Under the pieces are notes generated by a model. It was not told where the DNA came from. It saw only the letters and a list, made by a program, of their open reading frames with translations, and made no database searches. A stretch of DNA of 64,000 nucleotides from NCBI RefSeq assembly GCF_014633365.1, contig NC_068351.1, positions 24,710,366 through 24,774,365 on the forward strand, read 5' to 3'. The position numbers and the translations under genes were made by a program. This document shows, piece by piece, positions 40,601 to 52,892 of this stretch; the stretch's first letter is position 1, and each line of letters begins with the position of its first letter. The stretch comes from Diospyros lotus (lineage: Eukaryota > Streptophyta > Magnoliopsida > Ericales > Ebenaceae).

Positions 40601-40967
40601 CTCTACATAGTCTGCGTTCTTTTGGGCATAACTTCTTGTAGGAATATCGGAATTGAGTTATGTTTTTTTTGTTGTGCTCCTAACTCGATAGGCTATGTTC
40701 TGGTATAATATGGGGCAATTTTACCATGTCTAGGTCCATTAAATTCCCATTTAGATAGCTGCCTAAAATCTAAAGTGTGGTTTTCATGAATTCCGTTGTG
40801 TCATTCTAAAGTCTAGAAATCATATGATCACTTGCGAGTTACATGTGCATGATTTACTTGTGCATTTGTGTGGAATTGTCAAGGCTTGAAAGGTGCATGT
40901 GATTTATGTGATTGTTGAATGTTGGATATATATATATATATATATTCATTTGCGCACCTATTATTTT

Positions 40968-41095
40968 GCGTGGCTCGCCTGCATTGTTTTCTATCAGGGT
41001 GGCTTGTCCGCATTGCTTGTTACTAGGGCGGCTCATTCACAAAATCAGGGGGATATCCTACCAGGGCGACTTGTTCGCATTGTTTGATTTGAAAC
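40968..41095. repeat. Short diverged tandem repeat (about 35-45 bp)
   Basis: GGCTCGCCTGCATTGTTT, GGCTTGTCCGCATTGCTTGT, GGCTCATTCACAAAATC and GACTTGTTCGCATTGTTTG follow one another with CTA-CAGGG-like linkers. Lies within the candidate LTR. Confidence 0.6.
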
Positions 41096-41450
41096 GTACT
41101 ACGTATGATGTTGTGTAACGAAAAAAAGGGCCTTATGGGCCACGAGATGAAATGTGTGTATTGAATTCCCTATGGAACCTTAGGAGTTGTGTATTGGTCA
41201 AGTAAATGAAGGCATAACTTGATTTATGTTCGTGTATTGGGCAAATGTCTATCGTTGACTTCATGTTAATTGTGCCTTTATAGCTTGCCCTTTTACTTAC
41301 ATCCGCTTGCTATATTATATATACTTGTTGAGCCTTATGGCTCATCTTGTTTCTTTTTTGTCATCTCAGTTAAGAGAAAAACAATGATGGGAAGTGAGTC
41401 TAATGGGACTAGGGGTCAGGATTAGAGGTGTATAGAGACTGTCTTGACTT

Positions 41451-42925
41451 CCAAAATTTTGGGATATGTGTAAAGGGCTCAGGCTTACAGATTATTTTGT
41501 GTTTTTAAATGCTTAGCCCTTGCTTCATAGAAATGTATGGGCAATATGCTCAGTCCGTATGTAACATATATGCAAGGATTTAGTAGCAATGGAATTACTT
41601 ATGTCTCTACTATTGAAGGGTGTATCGTTGAAGGATATTTTTAGTAATTTCTTGTATCTGCATCCACTTAATAGGACCTCATTTCGGATCTATCTATGCT
41701 AACAGGTATATCCGGGAGTGGGCCCTTACAGGGTGTCTATGTTGAGGGATCCTTTCTCAGAGCATCATGTATTGGGTTGAGTAAACACAGACATGAAATA
41801 TGGTATTATATATATATGTTATATGGACATGTATTAGTATTTTATTGAGAAATATGAGATTTAAAGAATGGTAAACTGAATTTTATGATTCAAATCAATT
41901 TTGAACTGGAACACACCTTTCCTTCTTATGATTCAATTCTTGATTTGGTAACTGCGATTTTGACGCCCAAGTAAATAATTATAGAATGTAAGATATAAAA
42001 GCTTAATTAATGTGTTTTATTTTCTATCTTTGTGTGTTTTCATCCAATATATTTGGTGAAATCTGCTACAACAGTCAGTGCGGAACATAATTGGAGGGGA
42101 TTATGGATCTGAAAAGAAAACTATATGCTCAAAACAAATTGGTAAGTATTTTTTTGAGCCACATTGAGAAAGTCACTCAAATACCTAATTAAGGAATGTA
42201 AAGCGAGAGAGCGCAGAGTGGTTCAATACGAAAAGTGTTTACTAGAGAAAAAAAATAAAAAATCAAGAGAGCTTACTATTAGTTGTAAAGGGCAACTTAT
42301 AGTCAAGATTGTTAGCTACAGCTGCAAGATTTGACCTTGTGACCTATCTCGGATTATGCTAGGTATTGAAAGACCTTACCCTAGCATGATTTAAAATAGC
42401 GTCGAGATGAATCACTCAGGGGCTCAAGTCAACTCGCCCCTAATGCATAAGTCAAGTGATTGGATCACGAAAAATTAGGATTTGCACTAGTAAGTCGTGT
42501 ATTTGATTCCTTATTCTATACAATAAGACAAAATTTTTATTTGTGATTTACTTTTTTTGTCAAAATCGAGAACACGAGCGGTGAGAGCCGCGCAAAAACA
42601 ATCATCTCAAATTATTTAACACTTGTAGCCAAATAGCAAACATACAACAAATAAATCATGTGTTTTATGGACAATGAGGGGAAAACATGCTTCAATGTAC
42701 TAATTAGTGGGTTATTTTATGCAGTTACCTTTTTGCTTAAAAACTAAAAGTATGCAAGCTAAAGAGTTAAAACAATGTTTATTTATGCATGTAAATGGCT
42801 GCCCATTGCCATATGATCAGTTGTACAAGGAACAAAACTTTAGAAAATTGGCCGAGATAAATAAAACTCATCAGAAGCATAAAGATCATCAATTTAACCG
42901 AAAACATAAGTAAACCCAAGTCGGG
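41451..42925. other. AT-rich intergenic sequence, no gene seen
   Basis: Downstream (3') of the minus-strand MADS gene. Nothing recognised. Confidence 0.45.
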
Positions 42926-43606
42926 TCAGCAATAATCACAAAACAGTTTATCGTCAAAGCCCAACTTCGAATCATAATTAGCAGCCTCGTGAGTAATTTC
43001 TCGGTTGAAGAAACTGTCATGAGGAGGAGGACTTGCCGTAGGAGGATTCATGGCAAACATCAACTTAGGCAAAGAAGAAGCATCTTTAATCAGCATCATC
43101 TCATCTGCTCTCATGGCCACTTTCTTCTTCAGCTCTTCCAACGCCGCCATGTACCGCTCCAGCTCCGGCCACTCTATCTCACCCACCGGCCGATCCCACC
43201 AAAATCCACCATTATTATCCCTTTCCCTGCTCTTCAACTCTTCCATTGTTCCCATTCTCTTCTTCTCTTCGTCCAGCTCACTCACAACTTCGTCGTAGCG
43301 CCTGTTGAAGACAGTCGTACTCAGGGAAGGGAGGTTGCCGTCTGCTGCAGCAGCGCCTCCGTTAAGGTAGCGATCAAGGACGTACTCGACAGATGGGTGG
43401 CCAAAGGCGAAGATGCGCTTGCCCGGGGATTTGACGATAACGGCGACCTGTGCGCCGGTCAGGACACAGAGCTCGCTGGCTTTGTTGAAGAGACCCACAC
43501 GTCGCTTGGAGAAGGTGACCTGCCGGTTGCTCAAGCTTTCTATCTTCTTAATCTCGATTTTCTGCCGGCCTTGGGTGGTTTTCTTCTTCATGTTCGTCGT
43601 GGCCAT
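42926..43606 (-). CDS. Type I (M-alpha) MADS-box transcription factor, AGL62-like
   Basis: 226 codons, single exon, no breaks. The MADS domain covers about residues 13-72: GRQKIEIKKIESLSNRQVTF, SKRRVGLFNKASELCVLTGA and QVAVIVKSPGKRIFAFGHPS. The KIESLSNRQVTFSKRR start and FGHPSVEYVLDRYL end are typical of M-alpha proteins of the AGL61/AGL62 group. These are nuclear DNA-binding proteins usually active in the female gametophyte and endosperm. There is no K-box. The C-terminal half has a charged helical region (ELERYMAALEELKKKVAMRA), a probable dimerisation segment. The first ATG (43606) is followed by another at codon 6; I chose the first because it lies in a GC-richer context with no upstream in-frame ATG nearby. 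Intronless structure is normal for type I genes. The exact orthologue cannot be fixed here. Confidence 0.92.
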   Translation of the reverse strand: MATTNMKKKTTQGRQKIEIKKIESLSNRQVTFSKRRVGLFNKASELCVLTGAQVAVIVKSPGKRIFAFGHPSVEYVLDRYLNGGAAAADGNLPSLSTTVFNRRYDEVVSELDEEKKRMGTMEELKSRERDNNGGFWWDRPVGEIEWPELERYMAALEELKKKVAMRADEMMLIKDASSLPKLMFAMNPPTASPPPHDSFFNREITHEAANYDSKLGFDDKLFCDYC

Positions 43607-44147
43607 TGCAGATTAGTTGATAAGTGCAAGGATCGTGGAGAAGAAACGATGCTTGTTTGGTGGGAAAAGAAAGTTGATGGAAAGGTTTTGTAGGGTAAGC
43701 TTTGCATAATAAGGAAGGTTCTTGAGATTTTAGCAAGTTCTGTGGTATCCAAAAATTAAGATACGATATCCTTCTTCTGGCTGTGATGCAATTTTGGAGA
43801 GAATTTGGGCTATGATTATGATCAATTTCTTAATTTGATTCTAGAAGCTGCTTTTCAATGCCATTGAGAAGACTACTTTTGTGTTCACATCCGGCTTATT
43901 AAATAATATTTTACAATTTGTTACATTAAAATGTATAATAATATTGTTTTTATAATTATAAATCTTTTTAATGAACATTATTTTAAATTTTTATAAAGAT
44001 TAGTAGATACATTATTTGTTATTTGAAACTTCTGTTTTCAATTCTGTGAAGCTCCGTAATTGTTATAAATTATGATTTTTTTGATACATTGGAAATTAAG
44101 GATTTTAAGTTATGATTCTCAACAATATGTCTATTTCTGTTTTTTTT
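43607..44147. other. Upstream region of the MADS gene
   Basis: The first 130 bp upstream of the ATG is CT/A-rich on the minus strand and is a plausible leader. I see no convincing TATA box. The rest is AT-rich up to the Tat derivative. Confidence 0.4.
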
Positions 44148-44153
44148 ATCAAA

Positions 44154-44735
44154 TGTTATATGTATTTTCAGATCGCATGAAGCGGGCTGGACTCGACCTA
44201 GCATGTCGGCCCAATCTCTCGAAGCCCAACAGGCCCAAGGTCGAGATCGTTAGAGAGAGGTCACAAGCCGCTGAGACCCGAGCTTAGATCACAAAACCAA
44301 GTGAACTCCCATCCAGGCTTATAGTTAGCTAGCCGACCCTTTAGCTCGCATAGCAGAAGATCGCAAAATAATCGGAGACTATATTCATTTACCTTATCAA
44401 AAGCAAACCAAATCCTTGAAAACATGGGATTCGTTCCTAATTGTGTGGAGCTGATAAGGACATAGTATCTCTGTAATATTATTCTTCTATATTTAGGAGT
44501 CATTCAAATTGTAAACACCCCACCCTATAAATAGGGCTTAAGAGCCAATGTATGAACAAGATCAGGTAATAATATACTATGACTTTGTGGCAATAATCAG
44601 AGAACAATCGTGGAGTAGGCATCATCTTAGTCGAACCACGTAAAAATACTCGTGTGCTTTCTCTTCCTCTATTTCGTATTTATTTTCTCAGTGCAGGCCA
44701 AACAAATCATAGTTGACCAATTTTCGACGTCAAAA
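44154..44735 (+). repeat. 5' LTR of the Tat derivative
   Basis: 582 bp. CTATAAATAGG near 44525 is a good TATA box and is conserved in the 3' copy (47457-47467). Confidence 0.85.
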
Positions 44736-44775
44736 TTTTGGCACTAGAGGAAGGGCCCGCTTTGATTGATAACTA

Positions 44776-45920
44776 ATGGCGAGAGGAAGGAATGCACGAA
44801 GCTCTGATGTAGTGGTCAATTTTCCAGAAAATCAACGCGATCAACCGCAGGATTTTTCGTCAGTCGTGGGACCTTTTGTTCCTATAGTGGGTGCCCCTAT
44901 TCCACCACCGACTGGAGTCACCATCGGCATACCCCTACGAGCTCTTGTTCAACCCATCTCTCCGACCGCCAAAATGGAGATGATCCAGGCCTTGCAGCAA
45001 TGCTAAGAGGCGTTAGAGAACACAGTCATGCAACTCGCTAACGCAGTCAGGGCCCTAGCCCGAGCTCAAACACAGGTTATTCAAAGACTATCGGAAATCC
45101 CTTCACCCCAAAGGATTCACCAGTCAGGAAAGAGAGACCTCCATCAGGTAAGGAGGACATCGAAGATAATTACCCGCCCCCAAGTCGTTATTCCCTAGAA
45201 TGGGAGAGCGGGCGAGGCTCGCGATCGTAGGCCCAGCGACTTGCGAACCAAGACTCGACTGTTGAGGAGTTGTTTCAAAGAGTCCGACAACTAGAGGCGC
45301 AACAAGGGCTCTGCGGCTAGAATAAAGGCTATGGGGAAAGGACACCATTCACCAAGGAAATCGAGCTCGAATCTCTCCCTCGTAAGTTCAAAGTTCCGAG
45401 TATGCCGTAATACAATGGGGGACAGAGATTCCTATGACCACCTGAACGCGTTCAATGTCCAGATGGATTTGTAAACAATCATCTCGTTGGCCAAATACCG
45501 CGTCTTCCCTGCGACCTTGGGCAATATTCCCAGTACTTGGTTTAGAAGCCTTCCGCCTTGCAGCATTAGCAGTTGGAAGGAGTGCCAATGAAGGTTTCTC
45601 AATCAATATAGGGAGTTGAGAAGGCAACTCGCTCCAACATGTCACCTCATCACGGTCTTCTAGCGATCTAATCCTTGAAGGACTACAGGTTTAGGCACGA
45701 GATTAATAATGTTGAGAATCCATCATATGAGAGTATTTTGACTGCGATATCTGCGGGACTTCGAAAGGATGAGAAACTCTATGAGAGCATCTACAGGTCC
45801 CCTGTAAAAAATCTGGGAGAGTTCTATGAGCAAGCTGCCAATGAGATCCGGTGGGAGGAGGCCTTTGGCTAAAAGAAGCTCACTAAACACAAAGAAGAAG
45901 CTGAAAATTCTAGTTAACTT
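44776..45920 (+). pseudogene. Gag remnant of the Tat derivative
   Basis: Starts MARGRNARSSDVVVNFPENQ, very close to the gag start at 21964. It carries the same blocks (ESILTAISAGLRKDEKLYES, LGEFYEQAANEIRWEEAFG) but with several stops and frame changes (for example 45003-45005 TAA). It ends shortly after the Retrotrans_gag core. Confidence 0.85.
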
Positions 45921-46029
45921 TCATAATTCTGATTGGAATTCATGAATCTTCATTCGGTAAGCTTATTGCTCTTTGTTAATAATAATTATTGTTTAATATT
46001 CAATTGAATGTCTTTAAAATGGGGGGTTG

Positions 46030-46640
46030 AGAGACCATGGTTTGCGAGTTGGGGCCCATTCATCTTAGCCACTGTACTATGGTTTGCGGCTTATCTGAGC
46101 ATTCCTCTTAGTTATCCCCCAGGTCGTGGCTTGCGAGCTGAGACCTATTAATCTTGACTTAATGTCATGGTTTGGCACCTATTGAGCAACCACTTCCATT
46201 AAATGATTTCGAGCTAAGGGTTCATTAGTTGGGGTCCTTTCATCTTGACTCAAAGTTATGGTCTGGGACCTACTTGGGTGTTCCCTCTCAGCTTGTTAAA
46301 CTTGTAAAAAAGCCATGGTATGTTAGCTGAGGTCACAACGCGATCTACCTGGACATATATCTTGGCAGGGCTTTCATTATTATCCAGATGTTATATCGCT
46401 ATGATATACCAGCTGGGACTCTGATCGATCGGATTATCATATCGCAAATGGATTATTATTATCTTGCCATTACGACTAAATGCATCTTGATTATTGTGTC
46501 CATGAGTGACGAGCTATTTCAGGCATGGGAGTTGACATTTCTTTGGATTTCGAGTCATCTAAATCTCTAAAAGGCCATGGTATGTTAGCTGGGATCACAA
46601 AGCGATCTACCTAGACATATATCTTGGCAAGATTTTTTAT
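46030..46640 (+). repeat. Post-pol repeat region of the Tat derivative
   Basis: Copies of GGTTTGCGAGTTGGGGCCCA near 46040 and of CATGGTATGTTAGCTGAGGT near 46315 and 46576, each followed by CTACCTGGACATATATCTTG or a close variant. Matches the arrangement at 27680-28170. Confidence 0.75.
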
Positions 46641-47084
46641 AAATAACCCATATATTATTTCAATCAAGACTCAGACTGATTTGGTTACCATCTCGTCATT
46701 ATTATCTTACTAAAAATCAGGATGCCTTAACTAAGGTTTTTCTAGGTTTGCTTAAATATGGCACTTTGCAACCTATCGACCTTACATCCTCGTTATTATT
46801 CCTATGTATTGGCGCGAGCTACTTGGAACTCATTGGATTTATCTTTTGAAGACTTTTTCCAGGTTCTACTCTTGAATTTATCTCAATATGAAGAAGCTTC
46901 CTAGAGCTTGTTTTAAATTATATCCTGAAGATTGGCTCAAGTATCGCCTTGTTGAAAGTCTCACTCAAATTCCCAGCTCGACTGGGCAAAGTCTGGCAAG
47001 CGGATTGGTAGCTCACGAAGCCTACTTCAAATAACCTTGTACAAGCTCGCAGTTCGAAGATTGCACTACGAGATGTGGGGTTAA

Positions 47085-47666
47085 TATTATATGTATTTTT
47101 AGATCATATGAAGCGGGCTGGACTCAACCCAGCAGGCCGACCCAATCTCTCGAAGCCCAACGAGCCCAAGGTTGAGATCGTTAGAGCGAGGTCACACGCC
47201 GCTGAGACCCGAGCTCAGATCACAAAACCAAGCGAGCTCCCATTGAGGCTTATAGTTCGCTGGCCAACCCTTCAGCTTGCTTAGTAGAAGACCGCAAAAT
47301 AATTGGAGACTATATTCACTTAACTTATCAAAAGCAAACCAAATCCTTGAAAACATGGGATTCGTTCCTGATTGTGTGGAGCTAATAAGGACATATTATC
47401 TCTGTAATATTATCCTTCTATATTTAGGAGTCATTCAAATTGAAAACACCTCACTCTATAAATAGGGATCAAGAGCTAATGTATGAACAAGATTATACAA
47501 TAATATACTATGACTTTGTGGCAATAATCAGATAACAATCGTGGAGTAGGCATCATTCTGGCAGAACCACGTAAAAATTCTCGTGTGCTTTCTCTTCCTT
47601 TATTTCATATTTATTTTCTCAGTGCGGGCCAAATGAATCACAGTCAACCAATATCCGACGTCGACA
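47085..47666 (+). repeat. 3' LTR of the Tat derivative
   Basis: 582 bp, partner of 44154-44735, followed by ATCAAA. Confidence 0.85.
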
Positions 47667-47672
47667 ATCAAA

Positions 47673-50097
47673 TTGTAAGAACTTATCAGCTCTTTCAAAG
47701 TAAATACATAACTATTAACTGATAGCTTAAAATCACATTTATTCAAATGCATTATCAGCTTAAATGATACCTAACTTAAACGTTATAACCAGCTTAAACA
47801 CTATCTAGCTTAAAAGCTAGAAAAATAAAAGTCTGGCCAAATTTAGCTATGACTTGTTGATGCTGGTGAGTAGCTTATTGCTAATAAATGAGAGGCTTAA
47901 AATGATCGAGAAGTCTCAAATAATCGAGAGACATGTCAAAATGAACAAATGGTTAGGGGTGCAGAAGGTTGTTCCCACGCAAATTCTCGGATGCTTAAAT
48001 TAGTTTTCGAGTGGTTGAACGCAAAAAAATGGAGTTTGAGTACCCAAGTGAACGTACCTAACAAATGAGTTGGGCTTCCTATTTATAGAGGAGAGAGAAG
48101 GGGACACGTGGCAGCTATCCTGGGTTTCCCTAGTGGCATATTTTGGGTATATATTTTTGGAATATTCCCAGCATATTTTTTGGCATATTTCGAGGAATCT
48201 TAGCATATTCGGTTTGATGAACACCTAGGAGGGTTCGTTGGCTTCAATGGAGGCTCCTGGGGGTTAAATGAGATTATGATCGAGTGGTGGCCTCTCGGTC
48301 ACTACTCAAGATCAACCACTTGTAGAAAATGTTAGCTTAAGAATGGGGGTGAATTAAAGTTTTTCACCCTTTTTAAAACTTTAAAATAGAAACAAAGTAA
48401 AAATGCAACACACACAATTTAGAGTGGTTCAGTTTTAAAAGCCTAAATTACCTTAGCTCTTCACCAAGGATTTTGGCAAACCAATATTACCTTTGTAGCT
48501 TTTAAGTAGGCTCAAGTACTAACCTTTACAAGATGACTTTTAAGACTTGGTTCAGCCACAACTAACGTCTTTTATAGGTTTAGGTTTAAACTTTACAAAT
48601 TTCACAATAAAATGTAAAAAAGATTTCTCAATAGAAAAGAAAAGATAATACAAGATTATAGTATTTTTCTTGAAATATTGAGAGGTACATAATACAAAAA
48701 TTTTCACTCTTTCTCTTTGAAAATCTTAAATAGAATTGACTTTGAAAGCTCTAGAGTTCACGAGAAGAAGAAGATCGGTAAGCTCGTCTTGTGTTGTAAA
48801 TTTTGTAACCTTTTTCAGTATGCTTCACCTCTTATTTATAGCTTTTCGGTAGTAAATGATGTTAACTTGTCATTAAACATTTAGAATGTTTGTTTGTCTC
48901 ACAAATATCCTTAAGTTGTATGTAGAACATTTAATGCATTGAAAAGTAAAGACAAACCCATTAAATGCATGTGTTGTAACGGCTATATTTTTCAAAATAT
49001 GTTAGGCATTAATTACTCTACTAAGTTTGATCTTTACTCAACTATATGTATTATGTAATCGATTAAAACTTTGAACCAAATTTACTCTATGACACAAATG
49101 GCTTATTGGACTATATGTATTATGTAATCGATTAAAACTTTGACGAATTCAAAAACTTTCTCAATTGTCTTAGTCATCATTATTAAACTAAATTTATTAA
49201 TTTTTTTCTCAAAAAATCAAAACGTCAAATTTCTCAACACTATAGTTGTGGATAGATTCAACTCACGAAACATTTATGGGAGAGCGATTTATCCAAAATC
49301 GATTAATATGTACAAAAAGAAAACTTAATCATTTTCATGAATATATGTATTCTTTGGGCGAACAATTGTGATATCTTTGTGATATTTGAACAATTATGAA
49401 TACGTATATATGAAGTAATAATTTTTTATTGAAGGAATGAGAAAATGTTAAGTCGGGACATAATAAGATGTTTGATCATATTAGAGCTGAGGGCTCTTTG
49501 ATGAATATTTTGTTTATATTTTTTCTTAATTATTATATTTTATAGGTCGCACAACCTATTTTACAGTATGACACTTTACTCTAATAAGAGATGTTATACT
49601 CATACTTTGGGTATTGGTTGACCCATCATGCTCGAGTAGGAGATGTAGATAAATATCATAATTGATAATGATCAATTAATATTCAAAAGAGATCAAGATA
49701 AGTCAATTTGATCAGGATTAAAACAAGATGAGATGAGTTTCGTCTTAAAATAAAATTATCTCTAAGCGAGAATTTCAAAATTCTAATTTTAATTGATCTT
49801 CATCTGTTAAACATTATCAAATAAGGTTTTCTCCTCTATAAATAGAGATTCTTGCATAAAATTTGAGACACAAAAAAGATCACTGAGCATCATATATAGC
49901 GAGTGTTTTTATCAGTAGAGTGGGTATTTGGCTTATGACTAAAATGCACTTATCCTTTTGTGATTGTGCACCTGATCTAAAAGTTTGAGAAGGCCTGTGT
50001 CACGACAAATCTCAAAGATCTGAAATTTTCACTACTAATTAAATATTTTTATTTATAATATTTATGATTTATGTATAAAATAACTAAGAGACCCTTT
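47673..50097. other. AT-rich intergenic sequence with unassigned repeat fragments
   Basis: No gene seen. A 34-bp direct repeat (49041-49074 and 49110-49143) is present. A TATA-like CTATAAATAGAG (49836-49847), preceded by CT-rich sequence, looks like a fragment of an LTR promoter. A stretch at 48305-48600 (TTAGCTTAAGAATGGGGGTG and following) has the style of retroelement untranslated sequence. None has definable ends. Confidence 0.4.
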
Positions 50098-50839
50098 CTT
50101 CATGTAATATCCTGAAATTTAGAGATAAATATTGATTATTAATTTTGGTGTTTGAAGTCATTAAAAAATATTTGAGGAATTAAGAGAAAATAAGAATTAA
50201 TGTTGTTTGAGACAATAGGAAATTAAGGGTAATTAATTAAATTATTTAGAAATGGTTAATATTATTAATTATTGTATTTGTGGTGATTATTGAATATTTG
50301 TGGGTTAAAAGGAAATATTAATTTATTTGGGTATTTGGAGATTTAAGAAAAATGTTTATTTATGTAATTTTGAGGAAATAGAAAATTTAGGTATTTAATT
50401 AAATTATTTAGGAGTAGTTATGGAAATGGTAAATAAATTAATTTGGTGGATTTCTAGAAATTATAGGGTGAAAGTATAATAAAGGAAAATGGAAGTCTGG
50501 GTGCATGTGTAATTAAGGAAAGTTGTGGGTTCTGAAACGTGATTTGCGGAAGTGGCCGCAAATCACTTTAAATTTAATTAAAACCATATTATGGTTGAAG
50601 GTGAGCGTAGGCCCGAGTGGTCGCGCGCGAGGGCGTCTGTGGGCGTGGCGAGAGATCGAGATCGAGGAGCAGCATACACGCGTGGGAGAGAAGAATTTGT
50701 TGATTTTATCAGCCAAGCCAGCCTGAAACAACGTTGTTTCGGGTTGGGGCAGTGGCAGCCTTGCGCGGCTATGGGCGCGCCACGTGGCGGCCCCTGGGTC
50801 GCCCATTTTGCTTGCATTTCAAACAGCTATTTTGTTGCG

Positions 50840-50848
50840 TATATAAGG
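50840..50848 (+). promoter_or_regulatory. TATA box of the solo LTR
   Basis: TATATAAGG in the context GTTGCGTATATAAGGCCATT, then a purine-rich leader. This is the expected U3/R position. Confidence 0.65.
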
Positions 50849-52156
50849 CCATTTTTTTGCCATTTTGGCCACATTTTGCTTCCAAAACAGAGAGGAAAAG
50901 AGGGAAAGGAATGAGAGAATAATTGGAGAAGAAAAGAAGGCGGGCGACAGTGAAGGAATGGAAGAAAAATTGAAGAAAATATGGGATTTTGAGGCTATTT
51001 GGTATCCAAAAATATTTTGGTAAGTGAGTAAAATTAGAATAAATGTTATATGTTTAAATTATAGAATTTATACGGCTAGATCATGTTGATTATGTGGTTA
51101 AATTTAATTAATTTGAACCGTTAACTTGTTATTTTATATAGAATATTTTACTTTGCATCGGGAGCTCAAGAGAGGCCGAAATCAACCGTTTTCAGACAGG
51201 CTCCTAACCTTCTCCTCATGTTATTTATTTCCCGTGAAAGTTTTCGAGGTTTCTTGTATTTTAAACCCTCCCTCACCGTGACTCGGTTCCACGCATTAAT
51301 AATTTTAATCCGCGCGACAACCACCCTATGACTTATGTTTTATTAAATGAGATTATTATTAATGGAATGAGTTAAGAAAATGATGATTTGGTGTCATTCT
51401 TTGATCCGTCATGGAGCTTTGTACCACTCCGCTTCCCTTGGAAATGATGTCAAACCTGTTGGGCTAGGTTCTTAGAAGATTGAAACTACGGTTTAATTGG
51501 GATATGTGAAGAGTCTTACTGGAAAAAGTGTAGTGTGTGGTAACATGTGTATTGAGATGGTTTCCTATGTATGAGAAGTGATGAGATCGAGAATGTCATG
51601 ATGGTGTTTAAGTTGTCATGGATTAAGTGTACGAAATGATGGGTTTAAATGATAAATTGGAAGTGTATAAGTTTGATGTTGTCAGTAAGCGTGTCTAAGG
51701 GTATGGGGTATAAAGCTATTGACTGTCGATTGTGGGTCGTGGCAATTAATAGCTGGATGTATGGGCGTTAGTCATCGGCTGTTACGATAAATGCTAGATG
51801 GGCCAAAAAAGCTGGTACTGCCAGATTCCTGCCTTGATTGTGTGCATATCATGAGGTGTGTGCTGCATATGGACTGAGTTGCATTCACTTTGGGACATGC
51901 TTTGTGTGTGGAGGGATGTGTGAGCATTTGCATGACCTGGTTGGTCCAAGAGCCAACTTGGGTTTCTTAGGTAAGCCGATGCATTTAGAGGCACATTGCA
52001 TGTGTGAATTCTTAAGTGAGCGTAGCATGGCCTCATGCTTGGTTTATGGGGGCCTTGTCATCACGTTTATGCTGCAAAAGACATTGCATTACCTAATTGT
52101 TACACTGCATGGTGAGAATGTGTGATTATAGGTGATTAGTAAGAGTGGCAGACGTG

Positions 52157-52245
52157 GCTCACGGTAAGACCTTAGGGTGAGACCCACGGCGACGTGGTCC
52201 ACAACGTGGCCACGATAAGACCTTAGGGTGAGATCCACGGCAACA
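52157..52245. repeat. Short direct repeat in the solo LTR
   Basis: GGTAAGACCTTAGGGTGAGA(C/T)CCACGGC occurs near 52161 and again, with GATAAGACC, near 52214, about 53 bp apart. Confidence 0.7.
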
Positions 52246-52892
52246 AAGTATGTTGTGAGCAACAAGAATGGACATGTAAGGGAAATGGTATGGAGGTAGC
52301 TTATAAAAGACTGCTAGCAGGTTTATGTGTTGGACTTGGGTGCCAGTGTATGTTTTATGTGGGCCCTAAGGACCGAATTGACATGAATTACATGGGGTGA
52401 TATGGAAAGAGTCTTGTATGTACCCTTCAGCCCTTCTTTCTAAAGCTTACTGAGTCTCGTGACTCACGTTTGCTTTCCATCATTCCAGGTAAGAGAAATG
52501 CCTGTGATAGCAGGTACGTTCAGTAGGGTTTGGGTCCAAGCTGTCGTGTCATGGTAGCAAGTGCAGAACTCTCCCAAAACTAGATCCTGGATGTCTTTGT
52601 ACTTGTGTTAAGGTTAATGTCTACGTTTTTTGAGATTGACGCATGTTATGTAAGCCCAGGTAGGCCCAAGTGATGAATGGTTTTGTAAAGACGATTATGA
52701 GATGCTATAATTAAAGAAAGATTATGATTTAAATAAAGGTTGTTTATGAGTTGTAGTTGTGTTATTGTATGGTATCATTTTAATAATGACTCTCACGGAT
52801 CCTGTTATTATTCAGTATTATTTTAGTAATGACCCTCTCATGGATTCTCTTTATGCGCGCGAAGACTTCGGGAGGCGGGCCGTTACACTTCA

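Larger units (their letters stand above)
39360..41450 (+). repeat. Candidate large gypsy LTR or untranslated region
   Basis: Shares layout with the solo LTR at 50103-52887: AT-rich start, a GA/CT-rich middle, then a hairpin TTGAGCCTTATGGCTCA (about 41329-41345) followed by CATCTCAGTTAAGAGAAA. The 50-kb LTR has ACTGAGTCTCGTGACTCACG then CCAGGTAAGAGAAA. I could not find both ends or a target duplication, so the limits are rough. Confidence 0.35.
44154..47666 (+). mobile_element. Tat-related LTR element lacking pol (3.5 kb)
   Basis: LTRs 44154-44735 and 47085-47666 are both 582 bp and closely similar. ATCAAA flanks the element (44148-44153 and 47667-47672), a 6-bp duplication. The primer region is TTTTGGCACTAGAGGAAGGG. 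The internal region holds only a decayed gag and the repeat-rich post-pol region; everything between (protease to integrase) is gone, with a join near 45915. The first base pair of the 3' LTR is TA instead of TG. The LTR has a TATA motif (CCCTATAAATAGGG near 44524-44537). Confidence 0.88.
50103..52887 (+). mobile_element. Solo LTR, 2.8 kb, with TSD
   Basis: Starts TGTAATATCCTGAAAT and ends GGGCCGTTACA, flanked by CTTCA at 50098-50102 and 52888-52892. A TATA box TATATAAGG lies at 50840-50848, followed by a GA-rich leader. A hairpin-like ACTGAGTCTCGTGACTCACG (52449-52468) precedes CCAGGTAAGAGAAA. No primer site, gag or pol adjoins, so it is a solo LTR. Size and layout fit a large Ty3/gypsy LTR. 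The lineage is not determined. Confidence 0.85.

Noticed and set aside
42989..43693. 234-codon plus-strand frame opposite the MADS gene
   Set aside because: Antisense shadow; the minus strand encodes an unmistakable MADS domain.
49836..49847. TATA box of an endogenous pararetrovirus or LTR
   Set aside because: Only the TATA-like word and a CT-rich lead are present; no coding or terminal sequence supports it.
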